Shown piece after piece: positions 1 to 6,977 of a stretch of DNA of 8,147 nucleotides. Made by a program: the position numbers and the translations under genes. Below the pieces are notes generated by a model. The model was not told where the DNA came from. It saw nothing but the letters and a program-made list of their open reading frames with translations, and did not search any database. The DNA comes from an uncultured Anaerolineaceae bacterium. Its GTDB lineage: Bacteria > Chloroflexota > Anaerolineae > Anaerolineales > Anaerolineaceae. The stretch spans positions 1 to 8,147 of the forward strand of contig CALAEB010000446.1 of assembly GCA_937890875.1 (NCBI GenBank), in the 5' to 3' direction. Position 1 is the stretch's first letter, and each line of letters starts with the position of its first letter.

Positions 1-1
1 A

Positions 2-896
2 CCGGCCGAAAATAACCTGCTCTTTTTTGCTGCACCGCTGGTCGACGGCGGTAAGGTCTATGCAGGCACTTACAGCAATCAGGTTCATGTTCTTAATAAG
101 GAGGACGGGACGCTGATTCAAAAAATTGAACTTCCCTCACCGAAGCATAAAATCATCGCGCCTCCGGTGATCGCGGAAACGTATCTTCTGATTCCTTCCA
201 GTGATGGCTTTGTGTATGCGTATGAGTTGTCAGCCTGTCTGGAGCGCAAAGCTGAGCAGCGAAATCTGGACGTCGCCGGTATCTTTGAACGGCAGCGTTG
301 TTGTCGCGTCGATTGACAAGAAACTGAATATCCTGGACCTGGCTTCCGGGAAGCTGGTGAAAACGATTGGCATCAACGGCGCAGTGATGGGCGGATTGAT
401 TCCGGGAGAGGACAAACTCTATTTCAGCACGCTGGCAAATGAAGTTGACGCTTTCGACCCGGAAAACGGCGTTGTCGAACCGCTGCTGCAGACTGCCAGC
501 GAGATCTGGGCTGCGCCGCTGGTGCTTGAGGATCGCCTTGTTGTGGCGGATATGGCTGGCAATGTTTATGCCAACGATATCCGGACCGGAGAATCGATTT
601 GGACGCTGACCAATGTATTCGGGGACGAATCCGGTGCGATTGCGGCTCCGGTCGCCTTGCGGGACGGGAATCTGCTGATTGTCGGGGAAAACGGCGATCT
701 GCTGATTTATGATTCCGAGGGCAAGTCTGTGAATACCCGGTCTACAAAGTTGAAGATATTGACAACACCGGTTGTTTCGAGTGATTCGGTTGTTGTGGCC
801 TTCCTGTCAGGCGATTCGCTTCTGCGAAGTTATACGCCGGATTTGAAGGAAGACTGGCTTTACAGCGAAACACCGGCCGATGGCCAGGCGGAATAA
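2..896 (+). CDS. PQQ-like beta-propeller repeat protein, 5'-truncated by window edge and frameshifted near base 230
   Basis: The reading frame is open from base 2, so the N-terminus lies outside the window. From 2 to about 229 it runs in one frame (PAENNLLFFAAPLVDGGKVY... to DGFVYAYEL). From 231 to the TAA at 894-896 it continues one frame over (QPVWSAKLSSEIWTSPV...). Together these give about seven blades of 35-40 residues with the PQQ/BamB-like pattern, such as ANDIRTGESIW, ILDLASGKLVK and DAFDPENGVVE. At the junction, YEL-QPVW lacks the x-x-G turn seen in the other blades, which fits a net 8-base deletion leaving one T. An apparent GTG start at 201 is an artefact: it has no ribosome binding site and an out-of-family leader. 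Such propellers are normally exported and serve as protein-protein scaffolds. A role beside the insertase is inferred only from position, 11 bases upstream of yidC. The shift could be a real mutation or a sequencing/assembly error. Confidence 0.85.
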
Positions 897-900
897 GGAG
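894..900 (+). promoter_or_regulatory. Ribosome binding site of yidC, overlapping the upstream stop codon
   Basis: TAAGGAG contains the upstream gene's TAA stop and a good AAGGAG Shine-Dalgarno core, 7 bases before the ATG at 908. Termination of the propeller gene and initiation of yidC are therefore likely coupled. Confidence 0.7.
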
Positions 901-907
901 AGCGCAT

Positions 908-1834
908 ATGTGGACATCTTTTGTAAATATCTTCCTGAATATTTTGCTGTACATCTATAAGCTGGTCGATAATTTCGGGCTTGCGATTATCCTTTTTACC
1001 ATCGTTATTAAATTACTGATCTATCCTCTGATGCGGTCCCAAATTAAGAGTTCCGCAGCGATGATGGATATGCAGAAATCCCCGCGTTATCTGGAAATGA
1101 TGGAAAAATACAAGGATAACAAGGAAAAGCTGGCCGAAGAGCAAATGAAATTGTATAAAGAGATGGGCGTCAATCCGACGGCTTCCTGTCTTCCGATGCT
1201 GATTCAGCTCCCGGTGATTTTTGCTTTATACCAGGCGGTAATTGCCGCGATCGTATCCACACCGCTGGGGATGCTGGATCTGACAAAACGGGTCAATCCG
1301 GCTTTCTTGCAGATTGGGGAAATTTTCCCGATTAATCCGAATTTTCTTTGGATGAACCTTGGCCAGCCGGAACGGCTGCAAATCGGCGGGCTGGGTTTCG
1401 GAATTCCGGTGCTTGCAGTGCTGGTTGTGATCACGACAATTTTGCAAACAAAACTGACAGCGCAGTCTCCGACCGGCGGAACTACCACGGATGCGGCAGG
1501 CAGTTCAGCGATGATGAGCGGTATGATGAATCTTTATATGCCGTTGCTGATGGGTTTTATGGCTTACTCGTTGGCTTCCGGGCTGGCACTTTATTTTCTG
1601 ATCTCGAATGTCTTCACAATCGGGCAATACGCTGTGGAAGGCAAGTTAAACTGGTCGGCGCTGAAGTTTGGCAAACCGAACTTATCCGCCCTGCTAGGCC
1701 CCTCCGCGTCTCAGTCCGCGCAGCCTGCTCAGCCGGCATCCTCCGCTAAAAATATTTCATCCCCGGCTGCGAGATCGGAAGAGAAAATCGATTACAAAGA
1801 ATTTAAAAATAAGAAGAAACCAAGGAAAAAATAA
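908..1834 (+). CDS. yidC: YidC/Oxa1/Alb3-family membrane protein insertase
   Basis: This 308-residue protein inserts and folds inner-membrane proteins, alone or with SecYEG. It has the short, Gram-positive/Oxa1-like form: no lipobox and no large periplasmic domain. The first conserved membrane segment is at about 24-42 (NFGLAIILFTIVIKLLIYPL). A charged amphipathic cytoplasmic hairpin follows at about 45-88. Next come the family signature NPTASCLPMLIQLPVIFALY at 89-108, a segment at 164-183, and the final conserved membrane region at about 211-243 (MPLLMGFMAYSLASGLALYF). The tail from about 255 is low-complexity Ser/Ala/Pro and ends in a basic KNKKKPRKK, typical of ribosome-contacting tails. 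The position matching the hydrophilic-groove arginine (R366 in E. coli) is Lys35 here. The ATG at 908 has a strong ribosome binding site 7 bases upstream. jag follows after 21 bases. Confidence 0.97.
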   Translation: MWTSFVNIFLNILLYIYKLVDNFGLAIILFTIVIKLLIYPLMRSQIKSSAAMMDMQKSPRYLEMMEKYKDNKEKLAEEQMKLYKEMGVNPTASCLPMLIQLPVIFALYQAVIAAIVSTPLGMLDLTKRVNPAFLQIGEIFPINPNFLWMNLGQPERLQIGGLGFGIPVLAVLVVITTILQTKLTAQSPTGGTTTDAAGSSAMMSGMMNLYMPLLMGFMAYSLASGLALYFLISNVFTIGQYAVEGKLNWSALKFGKPNLSALLGPSASQSAQPAQPASSAKNISSPAARSEEKIDYKEFKNKKKPRKK

Positions 1835-1855
1835 GACATAGGGCAGATAAACATT

Positions 1856-2656
1856 ATGGCAAAAACTACATTGGAATATATTGCGCCGAATACGGAAGAG
1901 GCGGTTACGAAGGGTTTGGCAGAGTTGGGTATCGGCCGTGACAAGGTGGAAGTCGAAATTCTGGATCCCGGTAGTAAAGGATTATTTGGTTTAGGGGCGA
2001 GGCAGGCACGAGTCCGTCTGACAATCGTCGATCAGCCGGATATTCCGGATCAGCCGGTTCCGGCTGATCTCCCCGCGTCCTTTGCGGAGGCAGAGAAAAA
2101 AGCGGAAAAGCCGGTTGTCTCTGTCCCGTATATCGGTGAAGAAATGTCCGAAACCGAAGAAATGCAGAATGTCGTGGTTGCAGACGAAACTTCCTTGAAA
2201 GTATCTGTAAATACGGTAAAAGATTTACTGGAAAAGATGCGCATCAAAGCGGAGGTTGTCGGGGCAATTGGGCCGGCAACGGAAGGAACAGAGCAAAAGA
2301 CCATTCTGATCGATATTAAAGGCAATGACCTGTCTTATTTGATCGGCCGTCATTCTGAAACGCTGAACGCGCTGCAGTACATCACCAGCCTGATCGTCGG
2401 ACGGGAACTTGGCCACTGGATACCGCTGATGATTGACGTTCAGGGGTACCGCGAACGGCGGGACCGGCAGCTGCGCCAGATGGCAGCCCGCATGGCGGAT
2501 CAGGTGCGGAAATCCGGCCGCCGGATTTCGCTTGAACCGATGCCGGGGACGGAACGGCGGATTATCCATTTGGCTTTGCGGGACTGCGAAGATGTTTTCA
2601 CTGAGAGTGTTGGCGACGAACCGAATCGCAAAGTCGTGATTCTACCCAAGGGTTAG
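1856..2656 (+). CDS. jag: Jag/KhpB (EloR) RNA-binding protein: Jag-N, KH and R3H domains
   Basis: This is a 266-residue cytoplasmic RNA-binding protein. In Firmicutes, family members partner with KhpA and affect cell elongation and division. Three parts are visible. A Jag_N domain spans about 3-58 with the signature KGLFGLG at 41-47. An acidic, variable linker covers about 59-110. A KH domain spans about 112-195 with the loop LIGRHSETLNALQYI, and an R3H domain covers about 198-264. The R3H signature Arg-x3-His is present as R234-RII-H238. The KH loop reads G164-R-H-S167, so the last glycine of the canonical GxxG is serine. Immediate linkage to yidC is the classic context and supports the call. 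The ribosome binding site is weak (AGGG about 12 bases before the ATG), so translation may be partly coupled to yidC. A terminator lies about 85 bases after the stop. Confidence 0.96.
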   Translation: MAKTTLEYIAPNTEEAVTKGLAELGIGRDKVEVEILDPGSKGLFGLGARQARVRLTIVDQPDIPDQPVPADLPASFAEAEKKAEKPVVSVPYIGEEMSETEEMQNVVVADETSLKVSVNTVKDLLEKMRIKAEVVGAIGPATEGTEQKTILIDIKGNDLSYLIGRHSETLNALQYITSLIVGRELGHWIPLMIDVQGYRERRDRQLRQMAARMADQVRKSGRRISLEPMPGTERRIIHLALRDCEDVFTESVGDEPNRKVVILPKG

Positions 2657-2684
2657 CCGCCAACAGACGGACAGGGCAGAATAA

Positions 2685-2722
2685 CGGTGATTCGAAAGGA
2701 ATATCCACATTTCGAATCACTG
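2685..2722 (+). repeat. Perfect inverted repeat (RNA hairpin) downstream of jag
   Basis: GTGATTCGAAA at 2687-2697 and TTTCGAATCAC at 2710-2720 match 11 of 11. On the RNA a G-U pair (2686/2721) and a C-G pair (2685/2722) extend the stem to 13. The 12-base spacer can form a small inner GGA/TCC stem. No T-run follows, so it is not an obvious intrinsic terminator. It could be a 3'-end stabilising hairpin, an operator or a dispersed genomic repeat. Confidence 0.75.
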
Positions 2723-2741
2723 ATGGCAGATATAATTTATC

Positions 2742-2790
2742 CAAAACGGGGGCCTTTGTGAATCCGGGGCACCCTGTTTTGTTTTATTTT
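2742..2790 (+). terminator. Intrinsic terminator of the yidC-jag transcript
   Basis: The left arm CAAAACGGGG (2742-2751) pairs with the right arm CCCTGTTTTG (2772-2781) over 10 pairs including one G-U. With A2771 bulged, GCC (2752-2754) pairs with GGC (2768-2770) and lengthens the stem. The right arm runs into TTTTGTTTTATTTT, ending at 2790. On the opposite strand only a weak T-rich tract follows the stem, so it may also act, less efficiently, for the convergent operon ending at 2830. Confidence 0.85.
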
Positions 2791-2829
2791 GGAACAACGT
2801 TCTGTTCAAATTCGAGCTGCTGTGTGCGT

Positions 2830-4581
2830 TTATTGATATTTGAAATTTTGAGTCCGCCGGTAAATCGCGCCGACATCGAAACCATCCACCTGGTACGTTT
2901 TTAAAATTTCGAAATCCGGGATGAGATGACCATTTCCGGGTGTGTTTTTGTAACTGAAGCAGAGATATTCGGCGTTTTCGGTCTGCCAGATCGGATCAAA
3001 TTTCTGCTGCTGTTCAGGCGGCAGGCGCATGAGGCTGAACTCTGTCGACCCCCAGGTAAGATCTTCATTCAGGCCTATCCTGATTCTTTTCCCATCGTAT
3101 TCGTTCAGCAGATCCAGCAGACAGCGCTTTGAAGCCACGCCCCAGTAATCCCGCGCAAATTGCCGGCCTGAATGCCGGCCGATCTCGTTGAAATAGACAA
3201 AATCCAGCGGATGGTTCCTGACCATCCAGAGCCCGGTGCCGGTGAAAGAAATCAGTAAAATACCGGTCAGGATGCCGTTCTTGACGCGGAACATGCCGGC
3301 CTTTTTGCAGGGAAGCGCCAGCAAATTCCCGAATCCGCAGGCTGCCAGATAGATCAGCGGCGCATAGAGAAAGTAAGCGTGCCGCCAGCCATGATACAAA
3401 TTGACCTTCATCAGAATCATCCCGCCCATTCCGCCGGTAAGCAACAGAAAGCAGAACGTGTCAAAAAAAACTGCCGGAAAGTTGGCGCTGCCGGCGTGCC
3501 TTGATGATCTGACTGCGGAAGCCGCAATCCAGCCAATCTCGATGAAAAACAGGATCAGATAAAGGACCGGGATGGTGATGCCCATCCAGACCGGGAGGTA
3601 ATACCAGATTTCTTTCGGGGATACGAGTTTATCCATGAATAGTTCCGCCTGCCCTAAGGCCGATATCCCTGTTTCGGAAAGGAGCTCAATTTCCCTTTCG
3701 GACAATTCGGCGGATGAGAAATGAATGCCCTCGATGAAATTTTTGACCGGAGATTCCCAGAGATATGGCGTCACTGCGTAAAATAACACCAGCGCTGCCA
3801 GCGCGGTAACAATGATCCGGGGAAATTGCCGCCGCCGTTCGTCACAATCTTTCCAAAAGACAAAAGCGCAGGCGAACAGAAATGCGGGCAGCAGGACGAA
3901 CCCAACCATACGTGTGTTGGCGGCCAGCGCAAACCCAAGCGCAAAAAGCGCCAATCCCCAACCTGTTTTGCGGATCAGGTAAATGCCGATCCCGCTCAGG
4001 CTGATCAGGAACCAGCTGAAAAAAACGATGTCCTTGCAGTTATAAAAAGACTCGGCGAAAAAGCGCGGCGTCAGCGTCAGCATGAGCGTCCCCGCCATGG
4101 CTGTCCATGTGCTCCTGAAGCGTACCTGGAGCAGCAGGTAAAACCCGATCAGCGCGAGAAAGAATTGCAGAAAGGTGTAAAAACGGCGGAAGTTGAGGAA
4201 AGAAGCAGTATCAAAATGGACACCGGGAATCAGCGCAGCCAGAATTGTCGGCATCATCACCGCCGTTCCGTAGACCCGATCTTCATAGGTCAGCAGGTCC
4301 GGAACCTGCTCAAGCGTCCCAATTGCGGGAATGATGTGCTCACCGTCCGGGAAAAGTGCCGGAAATTTTTTCAGTATGTACTTCGCGTTGACAGCCGCGG
4401 TATTAATCTCGATGATTTCGTCGGTAAAACCGCCGTAATCGTCATGCAGGACCGATCCGGCCAGCAACAGCAGTGCAAAGAAAATGATGGGGATAATTGC
4501 CTTGGCTTTTTTCATAGGAATTTCAACTGCCAATACAGCGCCTGCCGCTATTCTTTTCCGGGCTCCGAGTGATTGGAGCAT
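2830..4581 (-). CDS. Polytopic membrane protein, GT-C (PMT/ArnT-like) glycosyltransferase, downstream copy
   Basis: This protein of up to 583 residues has about 11 hydrophobic segments and a C-terminal soluble region of about 120 residues after HPLDFVYFNEIGRH. After the first membrane segment comes HDDYGGFTDE (46-55), matching the acidic first-outer-loop motif of GT-C enzymes, where an Asp/Glu acts as catalytic base. TPRFFAESFYNCKDI (171-185) resembles the PRxFAxSxxNxKD signature of family-39-like transferases. YHGWRHAYFLYAP (395-407) and RDYWG (476-480) are also conserved between both copies. Such enzymes move a sugar from a polyprenyl-phosphate donor to an acceptor outside the cytoplasmic membrane. 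The sugar and acceptor here are unknown. The start is uncertain: the ATG at 4581 directly follows an in-frame TGA and lacks a Shine-Dalgarno, while Met23 (codon 4515-4513, MKKAKAIIPIIFF) gives a more natural 561-residue protein. It is the last gene of the operon. Confidence 0.85.
   Translation of the reverse strand: MLQSLGARKRIAAGAVLAVEIPMKKAKAIIPIIFFALLLLAGSVLHDDYGGFTDEIIEINTAAVNAKYILKKFPALFPDGEHIIPAIGTLEQVPDLLTYEDRVYGTAVMMPTILAALIPGVHFDTASFLNFRRFYTFLQFFLALIGFYLLLQVRFRSTWTAMAGTLMLTLTPRFFAESFYNCKDIVFFSWFLISLSGIGIYLIRKTGWGLALFALGFALAANTRMVGFVLLPAFLFACAFVFWKDCDERRRQFPRIIVTALAALVLFYAVTPYLWESPVKNFIEGIHFSSAELSEREIELLSETGISALGQAELFMDKLVSPKEIWYYLPVWMGITIPVLYLILFFIEIGWIAASAVRSSRHAGSANFPAVFFDTFCFLLLTGGMGGMILMKVNLYHGWRHAYFLYAPLIYLAACGFGNLLALPCKKAGMFRVKNGILTGILLISFTGTGLWMVRNHPLDFVYFNEIGRHSGRQFARDYWGVASKRCLLDLLNEYDGKRIRIGLNEDLTWGSTEFSLMRLPPEQQQKFDPIWQTENAEYLCFSYKNTPGNGHLIPDFEILKTYQVDGFDVGAIYRRTQNFKYQ
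4417..4452. repeat. 36-bp exact repeat within GT-C copy 1 (partner at 6194-6229)
   Basis: This tract is identical base for base to 6194-6229. On the minus strand it encodes VLHDDYGGFTDE in both paralogs, so all 12 codons, including synonymous positions, are the same. A shorter match (CCAGCAACAGCAG) follows nearby in both. Confidence 0.9.
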
Positions 4582-4630
4582 TCATTGAGAACGTACCGGC
4601 ATCCAATCCTTTACAATCATCCGGATGGTC

Positions 4631-6325
4631 CTATTCGTTGATTCGCCTGTAAATCGCCGCAACGTCATATCCATCAACCTGATAGGTCTTCATTATTTCG
4701 AATTCAGGGATTACATGATCGTTACCAAGAATATTATTGTAGCTGAAACACAGGTAATCTGCATTCTCGTTTTTCCATATAACCGTAAATCGTTTCTGGA
4801 CTTCATCCGGAAAGCGAAGCAGGCTAATCTGCGTTGATCCATAGGTGAGGTCCGCGTTGACACCCAGGCGCAGCGGCTGTCCCTCGGTATACTCGCCGGC
4901 TAAATCAAGGATGCATTTTTTCGATGCGACTCCCCAGTAATCCCGGGTAAATTGGCTGGCATAATGCCGGCCAATCTCGTTAAAATAGGCAAAGTCCAAC
5001 GGATGGTTTTTTACCATCCAAAACCCGGTAGTGGCAAAGGAAACCAGGCTGATTCCCGCCAAAAGAGTTTTCCAGCGAATTTTCCCGGGTTTCTTTTGGA
5101 AAGAAATATTCCAAAGGTTTCCAAAGCCGCACACGGATAAATAAATAAAGGGAGCAAACAGAAAATACACATGCCGCCAACCGTGATAGAGGGTCGGTTT
5201 TTCTAGGATGATGCCGGCCAGGCATAAGAAAAACAGGCCGAAACAAAATCCATCAAAAAGGTATTGGACCGGTGCAGATCGGGTTCGCTGGGTTTGAATT
5301 GTCTGTTTGCATAAAAAAAAGAGTTCAGCGCAATAGGTCAGGATGTAGAAGACCGGAATAGTTATTCCCATCCAAACGGGGATGTAATACCATGTTTCTC
5401 CGGGGATGATGAATTTTCCCATGAACAGCTCATGATTTCCTAAAGTGACTCGATTGGTTTCGGAAATCAGATCTGTCGGGCTTATGCCGACCGCGGTCGC
5501 TGAGAATCTCAGCGCATTGAGAAAACCTGCAACCGGATTTTCCCATAAGTACGGTGTCACGATATAGAAAAAGAATAATGCGAGCGCTCCGCTCAGAAGA
5601 ATCATCGTCCTTCTTTTCTTGGCATTCCCATGGTGAATTGCGTTATCAACCAATGACACGCAAAGGAATGCGGGCAGGAGCACAATCCCATAGATCCTTG
5701 TGTTGACCGCCAATCCAAAAGCGAAAGCAAAAATCAACAGCCCGGATGATCGATTCTGGAGGAGGAATAAACCGATCCCGAAGATTGAAATCAGGAACCA
5801 GCAAAAAAAGATGATGTCTTTTGAATTGTAAAAAGATTCCGCAAAGAAACGGGGCGTCAGCAGCAAAAAGAACGTTCCGATAGCCGGAATCCATTGATCG
5901 GAGAAGCGGATCCGTAAAAGAAGATAGAAACAAATCAGCGCAATAAAAAAATTGCCGAAAGTATAAAACCGCCTGAAATTAAGGAAGTCTGCGTCTGAGA
6001 GCGAGAGACCGGGGATCAGATTGACAAATAATGTGGGCATCATCGCCGCTTCGCCATAATATTGATTGACATAGCCCCGCATATCCGGAATTTCTTCGAG
6101 ATCATAAATCGGGATCGGCGGAATGTTCTCGGGCGGAATAAATTTTAAAAGGATATATTTGTAGTTTATTGCGGCGGTTTGAATATGCAGCAATTCGTCG
6201 GTAAAACCGCCGTAATCGTCATGCAGGACGACGCCTGCCAGCAACAGCAGGGCGAAAAAAAGGACCGGGACCACCGTTTGCAGTTTTTTGGGAAAACGGA
6301 TCAGCGGCGGTCCCGAAGTGCGCAT
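4631..6325 (-). CDS. Polytopic membrane protein, GT-C (PMT/ArnT-like) glycosyltransferase, upstream copy
   Basis: This is a tandem paralog of the following gene, alignable along nearly its whole length. With the ATG at 6325-6323 the product is 564 residues. That start is preferred because it lies one base after the deacetylase TAA and has AGGAAGA 8 bases upstream. A start 27 codons further up (6406) would place about 80 bases inside the deacetylase gene. Shared hallmarks are HDDYGGFTDE just after the first membrane segment (presumed catalytic loop, Asp43/Glu44), TPRFFAESFYNSKDI, NTRIYGIVLLPAF, YHGWRHVYFLFAP, HPLDFAYFNEIGRH and RDYWGVASKKC, then an outer soluble tail ending QVDGYDVAAIYRR. Transfer of a sugar from polyprenyl-phosphate on the outer membrane face is the family role. 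The acceptor is unknown. Its base composition is more AT-rich than its sister: in homologous 60-base segments, 26 G+C at 4981-5040 against 32 at 3181-3240. Confidence 0.87.
   Translation of the reverse strand: MRTSGPPLIRFPKKLQTVVPVLFFALLLLAGVVLHDDYGGFTDELLHIQTAAINYKYILLKFIPPENIPPIPIYDLEEIPDMRGYVNQYYGEAAMMPTLFVNLIPGLSLSDADFLNFRRFYTFGNFFIALICFYLLLRIRFSDQWIPAIGTFFLLLTPRFFAESFYNSKDIIFFCWFLISIFGIGLFLLQNRSSGLLIFAFAFGLAVNTRIYGIVLLPAFLCVSLVDNAIHHGNAKKRRTMILLSGALALFFFYIVTPYLWENPVAGFLNALRFSATAVGISPTDLISETNRVTLGNHELFMGKFIIPGETWYYIPVWMGITIPVFYILTYCAELFFLCKQTIQTQRTRSAPVQYLFDGFCFGLFFLCLAGIILEKPTLYHGWRHVYFLFAPFIYLSVCGFGNLWNISFQKKPGKIRWKTLLAGISLVSFATTGFWMVKNHPLDFAYFNEIGRHYASQFTRDYWGVASKKCILDLAGEYTEGQPLRLGVNADLTYGSTQISLLRFPDEVQKRFTVIWKNENADYLCFSYNNILGNDHVIPEFEIMKTYQVDGYDVAAIYRRINE
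6194..6229. repeat. 36-bp exact repeat within GT-C copy 2 (partner at 4417-4452)
   Basis: This is the second copy of the identical tract over the HDDYGGFTDE loop. Flanking bases diverge at once on both sides (T against A before it, C against G after it on the + strand). Confidence 0.9.
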
Positions 6326-6326
6326 T

Positions 6327-6977
6327 TTAATTGTCTTCCTGCCCGAAGGTGGCGACAATCCGCAGGATATCATATCCTTCTGCGTATTGACGTTCGCAGA
6401 TTGCACCGTTGCGGATCAGTGTGGCCCGCGTGATGGCAGGATCAAAATAGTATTTTTTCGCATAGGTTTTATATTGCTGCAGCGCCAGCACCTTCCGGTC
6501 GGCCTCTTCTTCGGTTACGGCGATCAGGAAGCTGGGGAAAAAGCCGTAACTGCTGCGGATGACGTCAAATCCCAGCACGGTTGTGCCGCGGAAGGCCCGC
6601 AGCGCTTCCTCCGTCACGGTTTTGTGGTCCTGATGAATGTCGGCGATTGAATGCACAAAAACAATATCCGGCTGGAAACTGCGCTGGATGGACACCATTT
6701 CTTCCAGGATCTCCTGCCGCAGATGCTGAAAACGGCGGGTTTCAAAATCCATCAGGATGACCTGGTCCCTGCTGATGCCCAACGTTTCCATGCTCGCGTA
6801 ATGTTCCTGAACCAGATTCTTGAGTTCCGGATTTTTCTGATTATCGGAGAAAGTCACGCAGCGGATATCGGTTTTCCCGGCAATCTGCGCAATCAGCGCG
6901 CCGCTGCCGATTTCAATATCATCCGGATGCGCGCCTAAAAAACAGACGCGCTTTCCGTAAAAAATCATGTTTTCCAT
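6327..6977 (-). CDS. PIG-L/LmbE-family zinc-dependent N-deacetylase
   Basis: This 216-residue protein has the usual family size. Relatives remove the acetyl group from GlcNAc-type amino sugars on glycolipids, thiol precursors or antibiotics. The N-terminal signature AHPDDIEIGSG is at 16-26, with His17 and Asp20 as expected zinc ligands and Asp19 as catalytic base. The second signature is HSIADIHQDHKTV at 109-121, supplying the HxDH histidines. There is no signal peptide or membrane segment, so it should act in the cytoplasm. The ATG at 6977 touches the methyltransferase TAA directly (TAAATG). Met4 is a possible alternative start. The stop lies one base before the GT-C start, which argues strongly for a shared transcript. 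By its neighbours it likely acts on a sugar that the GT-C enzymes build into a glycan or lipid, but the exact substrate is not evident. Confidence 0.92.
   Translation of the reverse strand: MENMIFYGKRVCFLGAHPDDIEIGSGALIAQIAGKTDIRCVTFSDNQKNPELKNLVQEHYASMETLGISRDQVILMDFETRRFQHLRQEILEEMVSIQRSFQPDIVFVHSIADIHQDHKTVTEEALRAFRGTTVLGFDVIRSSYGFFPSFLIAVTEEEADRKVLALQQYKTYAKKYYFDPAITRATLIRNGAICERQYAEGYDILRIVATFGQEDN
6334..6340 (-). promoter_or_regulatory. Ribosome binding site fixing the start of GT-C copy 2
   Basis: On the minus strand AGGAAGA ends 8 bases before the ATG at 6325, inside the last codons of the deacetylase gene. It supports the 564-residue product and translational coupling across the TAA-A-ATG junction. 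Confidence 0.65.

Noticed and set aside
201..330. GTG start at 201 for a separate 231-residue protein
   Set aside because: There is no ribosome binding site, the first residues (MMALCMRMSC) fit no propeller blade, and clean propeller sequence in the neighbouring frame runs up to 229. It is better explained as the continuation of a frameshifted gene.
2731..2736. TATAAT hexamer as a -10 promoter element
   Set aside because: There is no -35-like hexamer at 16-18 bases upstream, and on the + strand it is followed directly by a terminator and then by convergent genes.
2792..2807. GAACAACGTTCTGTTC as a LexA/SOS-type box
   Set aside because: The Gram-positive box needs GAAC-N4-GTTC. Here the spacing is 3 (or 8), and the site lies between two convergent gene ends rather than at a promoter.
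3826..4572. 248-residue plus-strand open frame opposite the GT-C gene
   Set aside because: It is very rich in Lys, Gln, Arg and Pro without a domain. It mirrors the codon pattern of the membrane protein on the other strand and is a shadow frame.
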